64,000 nucleotides of DNA, from the NCBI GenBank assembly GCA_964036295.1, contig OZ038467.1, positions 20,839,670-20,903,669 on the forward strand. Direction: 5' to 3'. Source of the stretch: Plumapathes pennacea. Its lineage: Eukaryota; Cnidaria; Anthozoa; Antipatharia; Myriopathidae. The notes under the pieces were generated by a model. That model was not told where the DNA came from. It made no database searches and saw nothing but the letters and a program-made list of their open reading frames with translations. Shown here one piece after another: positions 34,601 to 47,900 of this stretch. Within the stretch, counting starts at the first letter, position 1; each line of letters begins with the position of its first letter. A program made the position numbers and the translations under genes.

Positions 34601-37600
34601 ACAAAGAATTTCAAAGAATTGTCTTGGAGGCATGCCCCCGGACTCCCTAGAGGCTAAGTGCCTTTGGCATTCGAAACCCCTTCCACCTCCCATATAAAGT
34701 ACGGGCGTAAAAGGAGAAAATGGAGGAAAAGGGAGGGCTATTGCAAACATTTTAGCATGCAGAGGGATCCAGTGGCATGCTCCCTAGGAAAATTTGCAAT
34801 CTTAGTCCTCGGAATAGAATCTAAAACTGTGTGTGTCATAGTACAAGTTGATATCAACAAACAAAGTGAGAATCAAATCTACTCTGGCCATGACACTCAC
34901 CAAACTTCTTTGTGCAACAGCTGGGCACCATTACGGGCACGGTGCAGGGGAGGGTCGGGGTGGTTAGAGGATTTCAATACAATATGGTGTACCAGTGTTC
35001 AGTAGTCAGATTATTAAATTATTGACGTCATCATCGGAAACATTCTTTCACCAGCTGTGCTGAGTGCAACAAATCTATTTTATTGATTTTTAATTAATAA
35101 GACATCGATGAAACATCTGATTTGATCTTTTTTCATTATACAAACATCAGCCTTGTGTGAATTGGTTGTAAAAATGTATTTTCCTTCTTTGATACCAAAG
35201 AAATTATTGATATTTTGTAATTATATATGGGTTTGGGTTCATTGGCAGTAATTCCAAGCAAATTAAAATAACTGTAGGACCCAACAGTGATCAGGGAAGA
35301 CTTCTACTTTCAACGCATGAAACACAAAACTGTGGAAATCTTTTTTATGTTCTATTTGTACATTTTAACAACCCATTGTCGAGAGGCGGGGTTATTTGGC
35401 CTGCTCATTAGTATTACTGTATACATTAGCTGAAAAGTACCGTACCTTCGACAAATCTAAGAACACCCACTCAAATTCCAGAATCCTAGATCCACCGCAG
35501 TAATAGCTTTCAGAAAGCAAGCGATCAAAAGTCAACTTCTCCCATTTGTGAGAGACTGAAAAAGTAAATATTGCAATTGATAACTCTTGAGGTAATATAT
35601 TGTAGTTGCAGCAGTAATAGTACAAAGTTTAAAATCTATTTTTCAGTAATGGACTTGGTGTACGTTTGCTTCAGATAGCAAATCCCTCGTACTACTTTGT
35701 TTGTGAGGTTGGGTGATTGGTACTCGTGTCTTAAATTGTGAGAATATATTTTTCTTTAGAACCAAAGAAACAATGGTATATGGTAACAAATAAATATGGC
35801 AGTAATTCCTTTCAACACATGTACATAGTTTGGTGGGGAAAAATGGTAGTTGATCTCTTGCTTATATTCAAGCTGGCAGACTATTTTCTTTTTAACACTG
35901 CTCATCCATTTTTGTTCAGTGCAGTTTGAGAGAGTTGGATTATTAATATTGGGGCTTAAGATTAATAAGGATATTTCATACAACCTGCAGTCTCGATATG
36001 GCTTTTTACTTAATCTTAGATCTGCTGTTTTTACAGGTCAACAGGATGCCTCCACAAGCCCGCCAACCACATCACGAAAGGACCGACTTGTGAAGGAAGC
36101 TGCAAGTAAGTGAACTTTGGACAATTATTCTGCAATGTTTGACTTGTGTGGATGGAAAGTTGATAAAAGGATTAAACCACCTTTTCTAGTAATGTATGAA
36201 CTCGACTTATTCTTTTAAGCATTTATGAGCCCCATGTAACAAAACCTGTCAAAGCCTTGTTTTAAAGAACACAATGGGCAAAACACAAAACACAATCAGC
36301 AGTTTACCCTACTCAAAAATGGGGTGAGCTACCTTGTTTGCAAGCAGAGCTACATCAGTAGAATGGTGATGCAAAGTTGTAAGGTGTTGCAATCTTGCAG
36401 TAGTCAGACATTTGCATCTTAAGAGCGGCTCTCTGTAAATATCGAGAATCGGGTGCCAACTGCCAAATTTCGAAATTCATTTTATTTTATCCAAAGAACC
36501 TCTTTGGTGAACTTTCTTCGAAAATAATATTCAAAAGTTCAACTGCCTTTTCGTTTTGACAAAATCGCGGATAGTCTAAAATGCCCTCTCGACCCCTCGA
36601 ACCGACACGAAAATGGTGCAAATTTAACAAGCTCGTGTAATAAAACGGTAAACAATCTGGCCATCGCAACTCGTCAGTGATTCAAAGTACCTCTTCTTCT
36701 TTCTAAAGCACCTAAAATAACTATGGAAACTTGAACTTGTGGTAGTGTTTCGATTTTTCAAAAAGACCAAGGTAAAACCTCCGAGCGGCAGGTCAAATTT
36801 TAGCCAATTTTAATTTTACCAGGAACATTTGGTACATGTCGTTTGAGCAAAAACCCAACGTCAACTGAACTAATAAACATTTAAATTTCTTGTCTCAAAA
36901 GGTTTTCCGCGGCCCGCAAAAAGCCTCGCGTTGAGAAACGTAAACAGTGAGGGTAGTTTGACACAATCGGTGCTGGATGCGGGAAATGGCTTCGGCTAAA
37001 ACGAGGCATTAAGTAGGTACACAGATGAGAAAATTATCAAACGCTTGACAATTTAAAACTCGATTTGCTATATTCTTTTCCATTGTGTGACTTAGAGTGT
37101 CATTTTCGCAGAAAAACGGCGATGTTGTGATGAATAATGAGCACTGATAAGAACCGACGCTGGTGCGGATCAGATTACATTTTCCGGAATTCAAGAAATT
37201 CTTAATACAGAAAGTTTCAACAGTACCACTGCAGTAAAAGCAGGTGTATATTACCAAGTATTTCCACTACAAGCCATAAGAGTGACTGGGTGGAGTTAAA
37301 TCAAAAGCTACGGCACGACTTTCAGATAGATTTCAGTGAGTTATACACAATAATCCACTCACCGCGGTCACATAACATCTAATTTGCCAACACCAGCTAA
37401 CAGTAATACGTACTTGCAAACCGAAATCCTTGCTTTCCCATTGAAAAGGGCTTATTATATCAAGACACGAAAGCCCTTTAACAGAAATTTGATGTTTTCG
37501 TGACCAATTCGATGTCCCGCAACCCAAGTGGTGGTAGTAAATCGACATTCGCTTTAGCAATTTAGTGCTGTTACCGTAAAATGTTTGACAGTGATCAAAC

Positions 37601-40600
37601 GATCACTGTTTAAACCTTCGCTATTAAATTAAATTATGATCGTCGACTTCATGTGAAATCGTATAGTCGTGTTTTGCTGACCCGCTACATATTAGGGCCT
37701 TTTATACGAGAGAAAATACGCCGCGGCTCACATAAGACTTGCACGTACTATAAATGGCACGCAATCCACACGTTCACGGCTAACACAAGGCGCAGCAGTA
37801 TCCTGGCCTAGGGGTTTTGTGCTGTTCTTATCTAAGCCGCGGTTTATACCTCAGTAGTGAAACCGTAAATCATTTATACGAGCAGTTCGCGTCTTGTGAA
37901 AGCCGTACTCGTATGAATGGGTCTGCACGTCTTATGTAAGCCGCGGCTTATTTTCTCTCGTATGAACGGCCCTATTGTCTCCTTTTTGACAAGTATTCAT
38001 GCAACAGTTTTATCACGTTTATGCCTACTTACTTAATATGTTCGACTTTTTCCGTGAAATAATTAGTGCATCTCTGGCTAATCATTCTCGGTGAATTTTT
38101 TGAAGTATTTGAAGCACTTCAATCTGATCTTCGACAGGCATTTGCAGTGGACATTTTAGAGAGAGTGTAGTGAGCGAGTGCAGCTGACGTGTTCCTTCAG
38201 CCAGTGTTTGCTTTAGTCTCAACTTAAAAATAATTGAGCAATCCATTCCAGTGTGAGTACTGATTGACTGCAGCAGTGAAAGAGTCAACTCGAGAACATA
38301 CAACGTGCACTATTTACATGTGCGCGTCCAACCAGACATTCAGTTCTGTAATATCTTAAAGTCTGTTTAGAGGCTTGTAAGCTTCGGGGGGTGGGGGCAC
38401 TTCGTATTTGATGGGCTGTACGGGATGGGGAGGCTCTGCCCGAATGGGCGGGTTCTTTTTAATCAAGCCTCAGGTCATAACTAAATTTGGTACTTCAAAG
38501 GGTCGGTAAGAATGTCTGGACAAAGAAAAATCGTATTGGCATCTTCTAGAGTTTCTAACAATCATGCCTCCACTGAGGTATTCGTAAATATCGTGTTGCT
38601 GAGTTGTCGCTTGCGGTTTTTCAGCGCTTCTTCCTGTTCAAAGGTATGAAAGGTTGGGGGGGGGGGGGGGGGGGGATGTTTATAAGTATGGAAAAGGGTC
38701 ACTATGTCGACCCAGGATGGTAAGGGGTTGAAAGTCTCGGCGGAACCTCTCCGTATTAAATTTATGATGCGAGTGCCTCTCCCTCTAACCTTTTCTTAAA
38801 TCCAGATATGCCCTTATGTTTTGTTCCTGGCATACAGAAACGGCTCAGTAGATCCTAACGTTTAGTAGACGGCATCCTCTGGCTTATCTGGCCGGGTGAA
38901 AGGTTTCTGCGGCTGAACAACAGATCACCGGCTGAATTGTTTCCGACAGCACTGATATGGAAATAAAATAGAGCTGCTGATGACGTTTATTTTAGAACTC
39001 GGTCACAGGCCGGTTTGTTTTGCTTGCTGAGATGTTATTTGGTTGATCTGCAAGACACGACTGTACGATTTCACATAAAACCGCACTTCATGAACCAATT
39101 CAACAGCAAAGTCGAGAAATTCAAACCATTTCACGGTAACACTTGCTAAAGCAAATGTTGATTAATTTACCACCAACATTTTGCGGGACATTTAAAAGTC
39201 ACGCAAACGGCATCGAATTTCTGTTAAAGGGCTTTCGTGTGTTAAAATGACAAGCTCTTTCCAATTGTAAAGCAAGGATTTTAAGTTACAAGTACGTATT
39301 ACTGTTAGCTGGTGTTGGCAAATTAGATGTTATGTTGACCGCGGTAAGTGGATTATTGTGTATAACTCACTGAAATCTATCTGAAAGTCGTGCCGTAGCT
39401 TTTGATTTAACTCCACCCAGTCACTCTTATGGCTTGTAGTGGAAATACTTGGTAATATACACCTACTTTTACTGCAGTGGTACTGTTGAAACTTTCTGTA
39501 ATTAAGAATTTCTTGAATTCCGGAAAATGTAATCTGATGCGTACCCGCGTAGCTTCTTGTCAGTGCTCATTCATCAACAACATCGCCGTTTTTCTGCGAA
39601 AATGACACTCTAAGTCACACAATGGAAAAGAATATAGCAAATCGAGTTTTAAATTGTCAAGCGTTTGATAATTTTCTCATCTGTGTACCTACTTAATGCT
39701 TCGTTTTAGCCGAAGCCATTTCCCGCATCCAGCACCGATTGTGTCAAACTACCCTCACTGTTTATGTTTCTCAACGCGAGGCTTTTTGCGAGCCGCGGAA
39801 AACCTTTTGAGACAAGAAATTTAAATGTTTATTAGTTCAGTTGACGTTGGGTTTTTGCTCAAACGACATGTACCAAATGTTCCTGGTAAAATTAAAATTG
39901 GCTAAAATTTGACCTGCCGCTCGGAGGTTTTACCTTGGTCTTTTTGAAAAATCGAAACACTACCACAAGTTCAAGTTTCCATAATTTTTTTAGGTGCTTT
40001 AGAAAGAAGAAGAGGTACTTTGAATCACTGACGAGTTGCAATGGCCAGATTGTTTACCGTTTTATTACACGAGCTTGTTAAATATGCACCATTTTCGTGT
40101 CGGTTCGAGGGGTCGAGAGGGCATTTTAGACTATAAGCGATTTTGTCAAAACGAAAAGGCAGTTGAACTTTTGATTATTATTTTCGAAGACAGTTCACCA
40201 AAGGGGTTCTTTGAGTAAAATAAAATGAATTTCGAAATTTGGCAGTTGGCGCCTGATTCTCGATATTTACAGAGAGCCGCTCTTAAACATTTGTTTATTT
40301 TTATGAGCATCCTTTTCTTACTTATTGATAAATTTTAATTGCACGGTTTCTTTGTAATGTTTTATTTGACAAACTTCTTTCTTCTCGTAGATATTCTGAG
40401 GGAGCAATACAAGACAAGAGAAGCAAATATTAACCCCCTGCCTTGGAACGAAGTTTGGCAGTTCTCTCTGGACAAAATCTACACCAAACTACAAATGGTC
40501 AGCAAGGAGAGGGAAAGATCGCATAACCGAACCGAAGATCCCTGCGACATGCACAAAATATTCAAATCGCACAAAGAATGCCGCAAAAAAAAACCAAGAG

Positions 40601-42171
40601 TAGTTCTTGTCGAGGGAGAACCCGGGATTGGGAAGACAACGTTTACCCAGAAACTAACGTACGACTGGTCCAGGAAAAAGATAAAGGCTAGCAAGTCATT
40701 CCCTGATATCAAGATCCTTCTGAAGCTAAAATGCAGAGATCTAAAATGCGAAGAGGATTCACCTGCTGTTGAAGACATCCTAAAGAAAGCCATTACTGAT
40801 CTGCTTCCACGCGATCGGCGAGATCTCAGAGATGCCCTGTTCAGATACACGAGAGAAGCGAAATCTGGTGTCCTTATGCTCCTCGATGGCTTGGACGAGC
40901 TTCCTCGAGAGATCGATCTGTTTCCACTGATCAGAGGAGAGATTTTCTCTAACCTTCATCTTCTGCTTACAAGTCGAGACAACCCCGAACTACGGAAGTA
41001 CTGCGACAGTCTTTTCCAGATCATTGGATTCACTTTAGAAGACGCGAAGTCCTACATTCTTCAGTTTTTCAAGAAGAACCCAGAAAATGGCCAAAAGCTC
41101 CTGAAACGAATTGATGCCCGAAGCAAAGATGGTGCGCTCCTTCGAGAAATGACTCACAGCCCGCTGAACACGACTCTTCTCTGTGCTGTCTGTCAGGAAA
41201 CAAATGGCCAGCTGCCTTCGCACACAACTCAACTGTACCAAAAGATTATTTGGTGTATTCTGAAAATCTACTACAAGAAGAAAGCCCAAGATCCCCCCGT
41301 TGACATACTGGCGAAACATGAAGAAGACCTTGCCGCTCTCGGTCGTTTGGCTCGGCAAGGGCTTCAAAATGACCAACTTCACTTCAGTGAAGGCGACCTT
41401 CACGCCGAAGACCGCGCGAAGACAATTCTGGATTCTGGATTCCTCTCGAAAGCAACAAGTGATTCAATTTTAAATCCTCTCTCAACGTATCAATTCCTTC
41501 ATAAGACATTGCAGGAATTCTTTGCTGCGTTAAATTTGCAGAAGCAGTCTTTGTCAGGTAACGAAGCTTATCTAGAATATTTTAGTGAGGCTACAGGTTA
41601 TCGTGATTTTAAGTTCAAACAGGTAGCGATATTCCTTGCTGGTCTGATGAGTCAAAACTCCGAGGCGGGAAAAATTTGTGTTCGTCTAGTTCGCTCTCTC
41701 ACACAGAACATTTCAAATACTGATTCTCATTCTAGTTTTCGTTACATATGCGATGTAATCCGTGAAAACGTCAGCGTCGACTTAGAAAAAGATTTACATT
41801 CAGCTGTCGTCAGCAGTTTCACTTGGGAGAGACTGATACTGACCCTCGAGCGGCTTGATGAGAATTCAGTTGAATATCGACTTGTGTGTCAAGCATTGGA
41901 GAGAAACGGACCACTGGAAGAGTTATATTTGAGCTACAACGAGATAAAAGATATAAGTAAGCTAAGTAAATGTATTGTGAGAAATTCAACACTGAAGGGA
42001 TTATATTTGTATGGTAACCCGCTCCTTCATACAGGTGTTCCTGCACTCGCTAAAAATCTCCAACACAACAAAACCCTAGAAGAGTTAGTGTTGGACAAGA
42101 AGTGGGAAAACGAACCAGCTATGCTGGAGTTAGAACGACTCAACACACATCTGTATATTGACTATGACTAG
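29972..42171 (+). CDS. Four-pass membrane protein fused to NACHT and LRR (NLR-like), five exons
   Basis: Coding exons are 30009-30726, 31395-31442, 33473-33520, 36037-36105 and 40391-42171. All introns are phase 1 and the sum is 888 codons. Exon 1 follows an acceptor at 29971, so an upstream untranslated exon is likely. Residues 1-239 have four hydrophobic helices (about 16-43, 77-98, 114-134, 187-209); two N-glycosylation sequons (N163, N169) lie between helices 3 and 4. A linker of exons 2-4 follows. Then comes a NACHT NTPase with Walker A GEPGIGKTT near 370 and Walker B LLDGLDEL near 458, a winged-helix FLHKTLQEFFA near 663, and two or three leucine-rich repeats at the end. The NACHT and LRR parts would face the cytosol, as in innate-immune sensors. 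The membrane part is not a family I recognise. No death, CARD or TIR domain is seen. Confidence 0.8.
30774..30920. mobile_element. Tc1/pogo-like MITE
   Basis: The ends CAGTCAAACCCCGCTAT and ATAGCGGGGTTTGACTG are inverted and flanked by TA on both sides (30772-30773, 30921-30922). It lies in intron 1 of the TM-NACHT gene. Its right half recurs at about 32930-33000 inside the intron duplication. Confidence 0.85.
30838..32080. repeat. Intron duplication, first copy (contains linker exon 2)
   Basis: Matches 32919-34120 over about 1.2 kb, from AATTTACCAAGCTTGTCAAG to AATGTTGGACACACA. It includes the 48-nt exon at 31395-31442 and an ATT microsatellite at about 31558-31605, which is much shorter in the second copy. 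Confidence 0.9.
32919..34120. repeat. Intron duplication, second copy (contains linker exon 3)
   Basis: Repeats 30838-32080 with few changes and carries the second 48-nt exon, 33473-33520. It begins inside the right half of the pogo-like MITE. Inverted copies of another sequence flank it: about 32550-32762 and 34125-34330 share TCAGCTGCTTAATGTGCTAA in opposite directions. Confidence 0.88.
34331..36036. other. Intron 3 remainder
   Basis: A G run (34380-34391) sits in a dispersed repeat. Short frames at 34472-35005 and 35738-35983 show no domain and no phase-compatible splice sites. Confidence 0.4.
37694..37973. mobile_element. Nested palindromic MITE
   Basis: AGGGCC...TATACGAGAGAAAATA..GCCGCGGCT is mirrored by GCCGCGGCTTATTTTCTCTCGTAT...GGCCCT, with ATT on both sides (37691-37693, 37974-37976). 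It sits inside the larger fold-back element. Confidence 0.8.
38385..38790. repeat. Dispersed repeat with a G run
   Basis: Shares the order of motifs (AAGGGTCG-TAAGAA, CTTCCTGTTC, long G run) with about 690-1080, on the same strand but diverged. It lies in the centre of the fold-back element. Confidence 0.4.
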
Positions 42172-43520
42172 TTTAAAATGTACTGAGACAACAGACAAGC
42201 GTTTGTTTTCATTTCACTGGTCACAAAACAATTTTCTCTTTGAATCAATTATGTTTCTCTTCAAAACTGAAACTTGTTTGACCAGAAATTTGTCAAAAAA
42301 CCAACAACACAAGTTTATTTCTGTCAGGAAAAATATCCACACTGCTCAGCATTGTTTAGGGGAATTTTTTGAGGTGAAACAGTGGCATTTTCATTCATAA
42401 AACGATTTGACAACAAGAAAATTCGACAAGAAAGCAGAAACACTCGCCGCGTTTGTGTCATGTTCTGAACAGAAATTCAAACATAGAGGCGCTTGACTGA
42501 GAAAACACAGATTAATTGACCAGAAAAAAATCATAAAACATCACATCATTGATAAACAACATCAGGGAATAACATTTGAGCAGGAAACAATCAAAGAGAA
42601 CAAGTTATTTGAAATTTCTTACCGTAAACTTGTGAAATATTTGTTTCGCCGCGCGGGAACGGAAAACACTCCAAATCACATCGCTTTTCTTGACACAAAT
42701 AATCCGCAGCAACTTTTACGGAATTTCCCGACCGTCAGATTGAAGAACAACTCGTATTTATCAGCATAAAACGGTGTGACCAATCCACTGAATATCCAAA
42801 ACTGAATTCGAAAACAAAGCGTTTGTTCAACTGTTGTTGTCTCTGGTTATTTACAAAACTCAGAACACTGAACATAAAATCCATTAGAAGGTATTCACAG
42901 TCAGAAAGGAGTCCAGTAGTCCATATATCTTCCAGGTTTGTTTGAAGCCGTCAAACATCTCGTCAGTTCATCTCGGGCAGTTGTACAATTTTGCGTCGAA
43001 TAAAACCATCCATAATTCACAATTCCTCTCAGCAGTCCCTGTAGCGTTGAAAAATCGAAGCGTAGTTTCCACGGAAGCAAGTACAGTGCGTTTTCCGTGC
43101 CGTGTTTTTCACAGTTATCGCATCACTTGTGTAACCACCTGTACAGAATTTCTTCCTCGTTCAATTTGTTAATTGTTCAAGTGATCAAGCGAAGAATTTC
43201 AACCAATCAGCTGCTTGCGATTTCACAAAAGGATCGAAATGCACCAATGAAAAAATTCGTCTATCTCCCCAGAGGTCCGCTTGGCTGCAAATACATGTTC
43301 ACTGGTGAACTCGTTTTACGGTTACTCTGTGTAATATTTAGTCTGCGATTCCTGAAACTTCTGTCATAGTTTGCAGATTATTTCTGGTAAGAAAGATTTT
43401 AGACAAAGTGTTTTGCCGCGTGAAACCTCACAAAATTATGAAGTACAGTGAAGTGAGCAACTTACGTTTGTCTGTGGTCACTTGTTTCAGACGTGTTGAG
43501 AGGTCATGTTATATGTATTG
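42172..43520. other. 3' flank of the TM-NACHT gene
   Basis: No further exon or gene is recognised. The transcript probably ends here, but no single AATAAA stands out. Confidence 0.4.
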
Positions 43521-43834
43521 CCGGGGGAGGGTACTCCAAAATTTTGAGTGGGAGTGTGCCGCCCGGGACTGAAAACCCTTGCCCTATTTCAGACCAAAAT
43601 TTGCGATTTGCAACCCTATTTCAGACCAAAATTTGAGATTTTAGACCCTATTTCAGACCAAAATGTGCAATTTTTGACCCTATTTTAGACCAAATATCAA
43701 AATTCTCGACCCTATTTCAGACCAAAGGTTAAAATCGATACCCTATTTCAGACCAAAAACGCTGAAAATGATACCCTTTGGGGCGGCACATACCTATATG
43801 GCTCATATATGGGAGTCCCCCCCCCCCCCCCGGG
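43521..43834. repeat. Minisatellite-bearing dispersed element, CCCTATTTCAGACC units
   Basis: Six tandem units of about 35 bp read CCCTATTT(C/T)AGACCAAA between about 43579 and 43760. They are bracketed by CCGGGGGAGGGTACTCC on the left and GGGAGTCCCCC...CCGGG on the right, so the whole is probably a MITE with a variable core. Confidence 0.7.
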
Positions 43835-44269
43835 TGTATTGTCTTCAGTAAACATGATGATCACTCCCATTATTTTTCTTTTTACTTTAATATTAGTCTG
43901 TTATTAAATTTGTTTTATTTGCTGTGGGCTGTGTGAGAGGTTTCTTTTGTTTATTGGTATCTCGGTTTTCTTGTTGTTTTCTACACTAATATCGCACCAA
44001 TCGGCTTAGTCATGTTTTACTGCCACAAGAGAATAGTCTTGTCAGCTGTTTTCCCGCCTCGTTTAGACTCGGAACTAACTGTTATATATTAAATATGTTA
44101 GACTATTAATGAGTGACTTGCACATCACCTGTAAATAATTTTGGTGTTGTAATCACTATTAAATAGATGTAGTTCATGTCTTTTGCTTTGTATTTGTATC
44201 ATATAATTGGTCTAAATGATAAGTTTTATTCAAAGAGGTTTTTTAAGGTGTCGTGTTATGACGGGCTGT

Positions 44270-44328
44270 GGACCACCCCTCCCCCTAAGTTTTTGGTACT
44301 TCCAAAACTAAGGGGGAGGGGTGGTCTA
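44270..44328. repeat. Short perfect inverted repeat
   Basis: GACCACCCCTCCCCCTAAGT and its complement ACTTAGGGGGAGGGGTGGTC-like arm face each other across about 10 bp. Confidence 0.7.
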
Positions 44329-44967
44329 CCTCCACTGCGTATCCGCGGAGGAGAGGTGGTCTGACTTCACCGCGTATCCGGATACGCAGATAGTTCTTCT
44401 GCGGGGTATTCTGTAGTTTAGCCCTTTTTTAGAACCCGCGATCGCGACGTTATACTCTTAAATGCGACTTTGATCTCGCGATTTCAAATTCTCGAATCGC
44501 GTCAATTTCAAATTCAAAGTCGTGATCGCGAGTTCAAAGTCGCGAATTGGGACTTTGAAAACATATTTTCTCATGGCCCTTCATGGGCACCGTAGTGCGG
44601 ACATGTCGAAAGTGCAACTCCTCTACAGTCCGTCATCACACGAACATTAGATTTTGAGAAGGCTACCCGATTGGAGTGTCCAATTAGCTTGATACTACAG
44701 CTTGACTATTACCCTCTCCAGAGCTCGGGGACAAGTAAGAAATTCCCCATTCAATGCGCTTTTAAAATCCGTGCTGCGTTGGAAATTTTTTTCGCCGCCC
44801 CATTCCCCTCGTCTTCCTTCCCAACACATCCTCGAGCTGAGATTAGTGATTATCATGAAGTTACAAACTCGCTAGGATTAATGAATATCATGAAGGCAAT
44901 AGATCATTCCAGCGAGTAGCCGCTGGACATACTGAAGTTTATTGTGGCCCACATTGTGAATTGCAAA
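44329..44967. other. Upstream region of the KDZ gene
   Basis: A stretch at 44430-44560 repeats TCGCGA and TTTCAAATTC in both directions (fold-back). No conserved gene is seen; the promoter of the downstream gene should lie here. Confidence 0.4.
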
Positions 44968-47900
44968 ATGGCGTCCAGAAATCGGAAAAAGAGAAAGGTA
45001 AAGAAGACCCCAAAAGAAGAACTGGAAGAAGCAGTTCAGGAGTGTTACGAACTCTTGAAGGAGCCCAAGAAGCCAAGGAAGCCGGTATGTTACGAGTTTT
45101 ACCGGGATCCCACCGGCAACCGTAAAACAGTGACTCCGTACAGGCCAACACCACCAAGGAGTTATTCTCAGAGCAGCAGAAAAACGGGAAAAACTCACCT
45201 ACCTGTTGATGGTAAATCTTATGCAAATATAATATGCTCTTTTAACAAGGTAACTTGTATTTTATGTATTTCATTTCTTTTCATTTCTTTTTAATCAGCC
45301 GCTGCCGGATACATCGACCCACCGACGGAACCGAGTGGTTATGAATCAACAGAAGTTGAAGGTAACTGTACGTGGTTTTTGCAAAGAATAGCCATTGATC
45401 ACCGGGTTGGTAGTGGTGGTTAAGAAATTAGTGTAGTACATCTCTGTTGAGAGGTTTATGCAGTGAATGCTTGTTACCATAAACACTGCTGGTGTTTGCT
45501 TTTTAACTTCTAAATCTACAAAAAGACGCAGAGTTTCAGTGTATTTATCAACACTGTGATAAAATATTGTCTGCTGATAGGATGTTGAAATCAATAAAAT
45601 AATACCAAGACTATTATACACAGGTTGATATAAGACTGAATGATGTAAAAATATGTTTAAAAAACGTAAAAATTATATAATTTATTACAATTATAATATG
45701 AAAACTCACAGGTGACAGTCTTGAAGACGCTCTTGGAAAATGCCAAGAACTTCTGCTTGATGATGAGCCACCAAAACAGACTTGGGAAGACCGCATGACC
45801 TCATTGTCAGAGAATTGGAGCAGCTGTCGGCAGGAATTGTTTGAAGCCATGGTGACACATGAGGGCATGTTGGGTGCAACCTGTCAGCTTTGCCAAACTG
45901 AAAACTGTGTGGTCAGATGCAGAGAGTGTCATGGAATGTTGTGTGGTCCATGTGATGAATTTCATCACAAAGACCTCCCATTTCATGATAGAGATGCATT
46001 TGTTGATGGACACTTCAAGCCGATTCCCCCAACATCTGCAGTAGATTGTGATGGCTGCCTTAAGCAAATACGTATGTAACTGCAGTGATTTGGATTTAAA
46101 CCTGCATAATTAAGCCTTGTTTGGAAAAGCTATTGATTGTTGGTCTCTTATATCACACATTTTCTGTTGTAATATATTTGTATGTTTTAATTGATTTGTT
46201 TGTGTATTTCTTTTCCTTTAGCAAAATTAGTATCATTTGGAGGTGTTCAATGCTGCCCTTCTTGTAAGGCTGAATTGCTCACAGTCTCAGCAGCCCCTGA
46301 AGTATTGATTGTTGTCACACCAGAAGGTAAATTATTTTGTAGTTTTTATATTTTGGAAAAATTTTCAAACGACAATCATGGTAATTATTGCATGTTTCCA
46401 CACTCTCCCTATCAGTAACATTATTCTTGCACTCTGGACTGTAAATTTAGATCATTTCTATTTTCATACAACTCAAGTGAGAATTATGAAATGTTTCTTT
46501 TCAATTTATAATGTTATTGCTTCTGACCTAATTTTGTATTTTTATTCCATCTTATTTATTCTTTTATTATTGTTTACTTATTTTTAGGACGTTTTGATTT
46601 GAATGCCACCAGAGTGCAGTGCAACAGTTGTGCAGCAATTCTTCCGCCCTGTACTCTAGGTGACATTGTGAAGGCTGGATACTGGCCAGGCAGTCCAACT
46701 GACACAACATATGTGTTTGACCAAAGAGTGTTCCAGCTTTGGGACTGTCTTCAGAAACGAATGCCAGGCACATCTGAAAGTGCATTCATCCGTGCTCTTG
46801 AAGATGTTTCATCTTTCAGAGGAAGAGTAAGTTTACAATGGTCAAATAATGAATGTTTGACTTAGTCATTATTAATGATCATTAATGATTGACCATTATT
46901 GATAATATATATGGTCAGAGAAATAATGACTTGACCAAAAAACAGTTTCTATACATATATATATTTTTTTTTCCATAAAATTTTGTTCTTTGTTGATAGG
47001 CCTCCAAAATCAACTCTACCACATTTGGCAGGTCTTTTAAGGCGTGGAAATTCTGTCAGTATGAATTGTCACTACTCTGCCACCAGAACTGGATGAAGTG
47101 CCCTTCATGCTCCATCAGCCAGCATTCTTGTCATGTTGATGGAAATATGAAGTTGTACCGGTATAAGTCATCTGGAATGTAAGTAATATATAACTTATGT
47201 TCAAATGCCCATGAAGAATAAGGAAAATTAAAATCAACAGGAATTGTACAAACTCCGTGTTCAGCTGTTTTGATTGAGTATATTACAAAAAGTAGCCTTC
47301 AATTCCAGTACAGTAGCATTGCTCAGCTGACATGTACATATAAATATAACATTGTGAATGTACTATTACTACTGACAAAGGTTATTTAATACTGTTATAT
47401 GTTAATATGCCAGTGTAATATGTAGTGTTTGTTGGGTTCTGTATTGTGTCTGTTATATGATTGTACTTTATCATTTCAGCCAGAAGAGACCTTCCTATTA
47501 CAAAGATAGCTTCATAGCAGAAAAGGCAAATGTTGATGAACACATGAGGCAAATATATTCAAAGCAATCTAAAGGCAAAGTATGTATAAGTATACTAGCT
47601 TAGTATGTTGTAATGTAAAATGTAAACAGCTCTTGTTTATTATGTCATTTTGAAGCAGTACGACATTCTGTATCTAAACCAGTCCTGACTTTGATGTGGT
47701 TAAATGCAATTGAAGCTAATTTCTGGCCATACACTATATCGTAGGCAACTGTTCCAGTTACTAACACATTTTGTTTTTTGCATTGCTGAAAGATGGATGA
47801 CATGACTCTCAATCTATAAAGTGTTTAATAAATCAAAAAATGGTAATTTACAGGAGGATGATAATAGGTGTGGTGACTCACACTGGAGAGCTGCCAACAA

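Larger units (their letters stand above)
36423..40282. mobile_element. Large fold-back element with TTAA target duplication, in intron 4
   Basis: Arms of about 1.17 kb (36423 to about 37597, and about 39110 to 40282) are inverted copies. The ends are GAGCGGCTCTCTGTAAATAT and its complement, each next to TTAA (36419-36422, 40283-40286). TTAA duplications are typical of piggyBac, but the end sequence is not the usual CCYT and no transposase is found between the arms. Mirrored 60-codon frames near each outer end differ mainly at amino-acid-changing sites, so they are not under protein constraint. The gap of about 1.5 kb holds another MITE and a G-rich repeat. Confidence 0.8.

Noticed and set aside
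36487-40218. Pair of similar 60-codon ORFs as a duplicated gene
   Set aside because: They are the two inverted arms of the fold-back element and differ mostly at amino-acid-changing sites.
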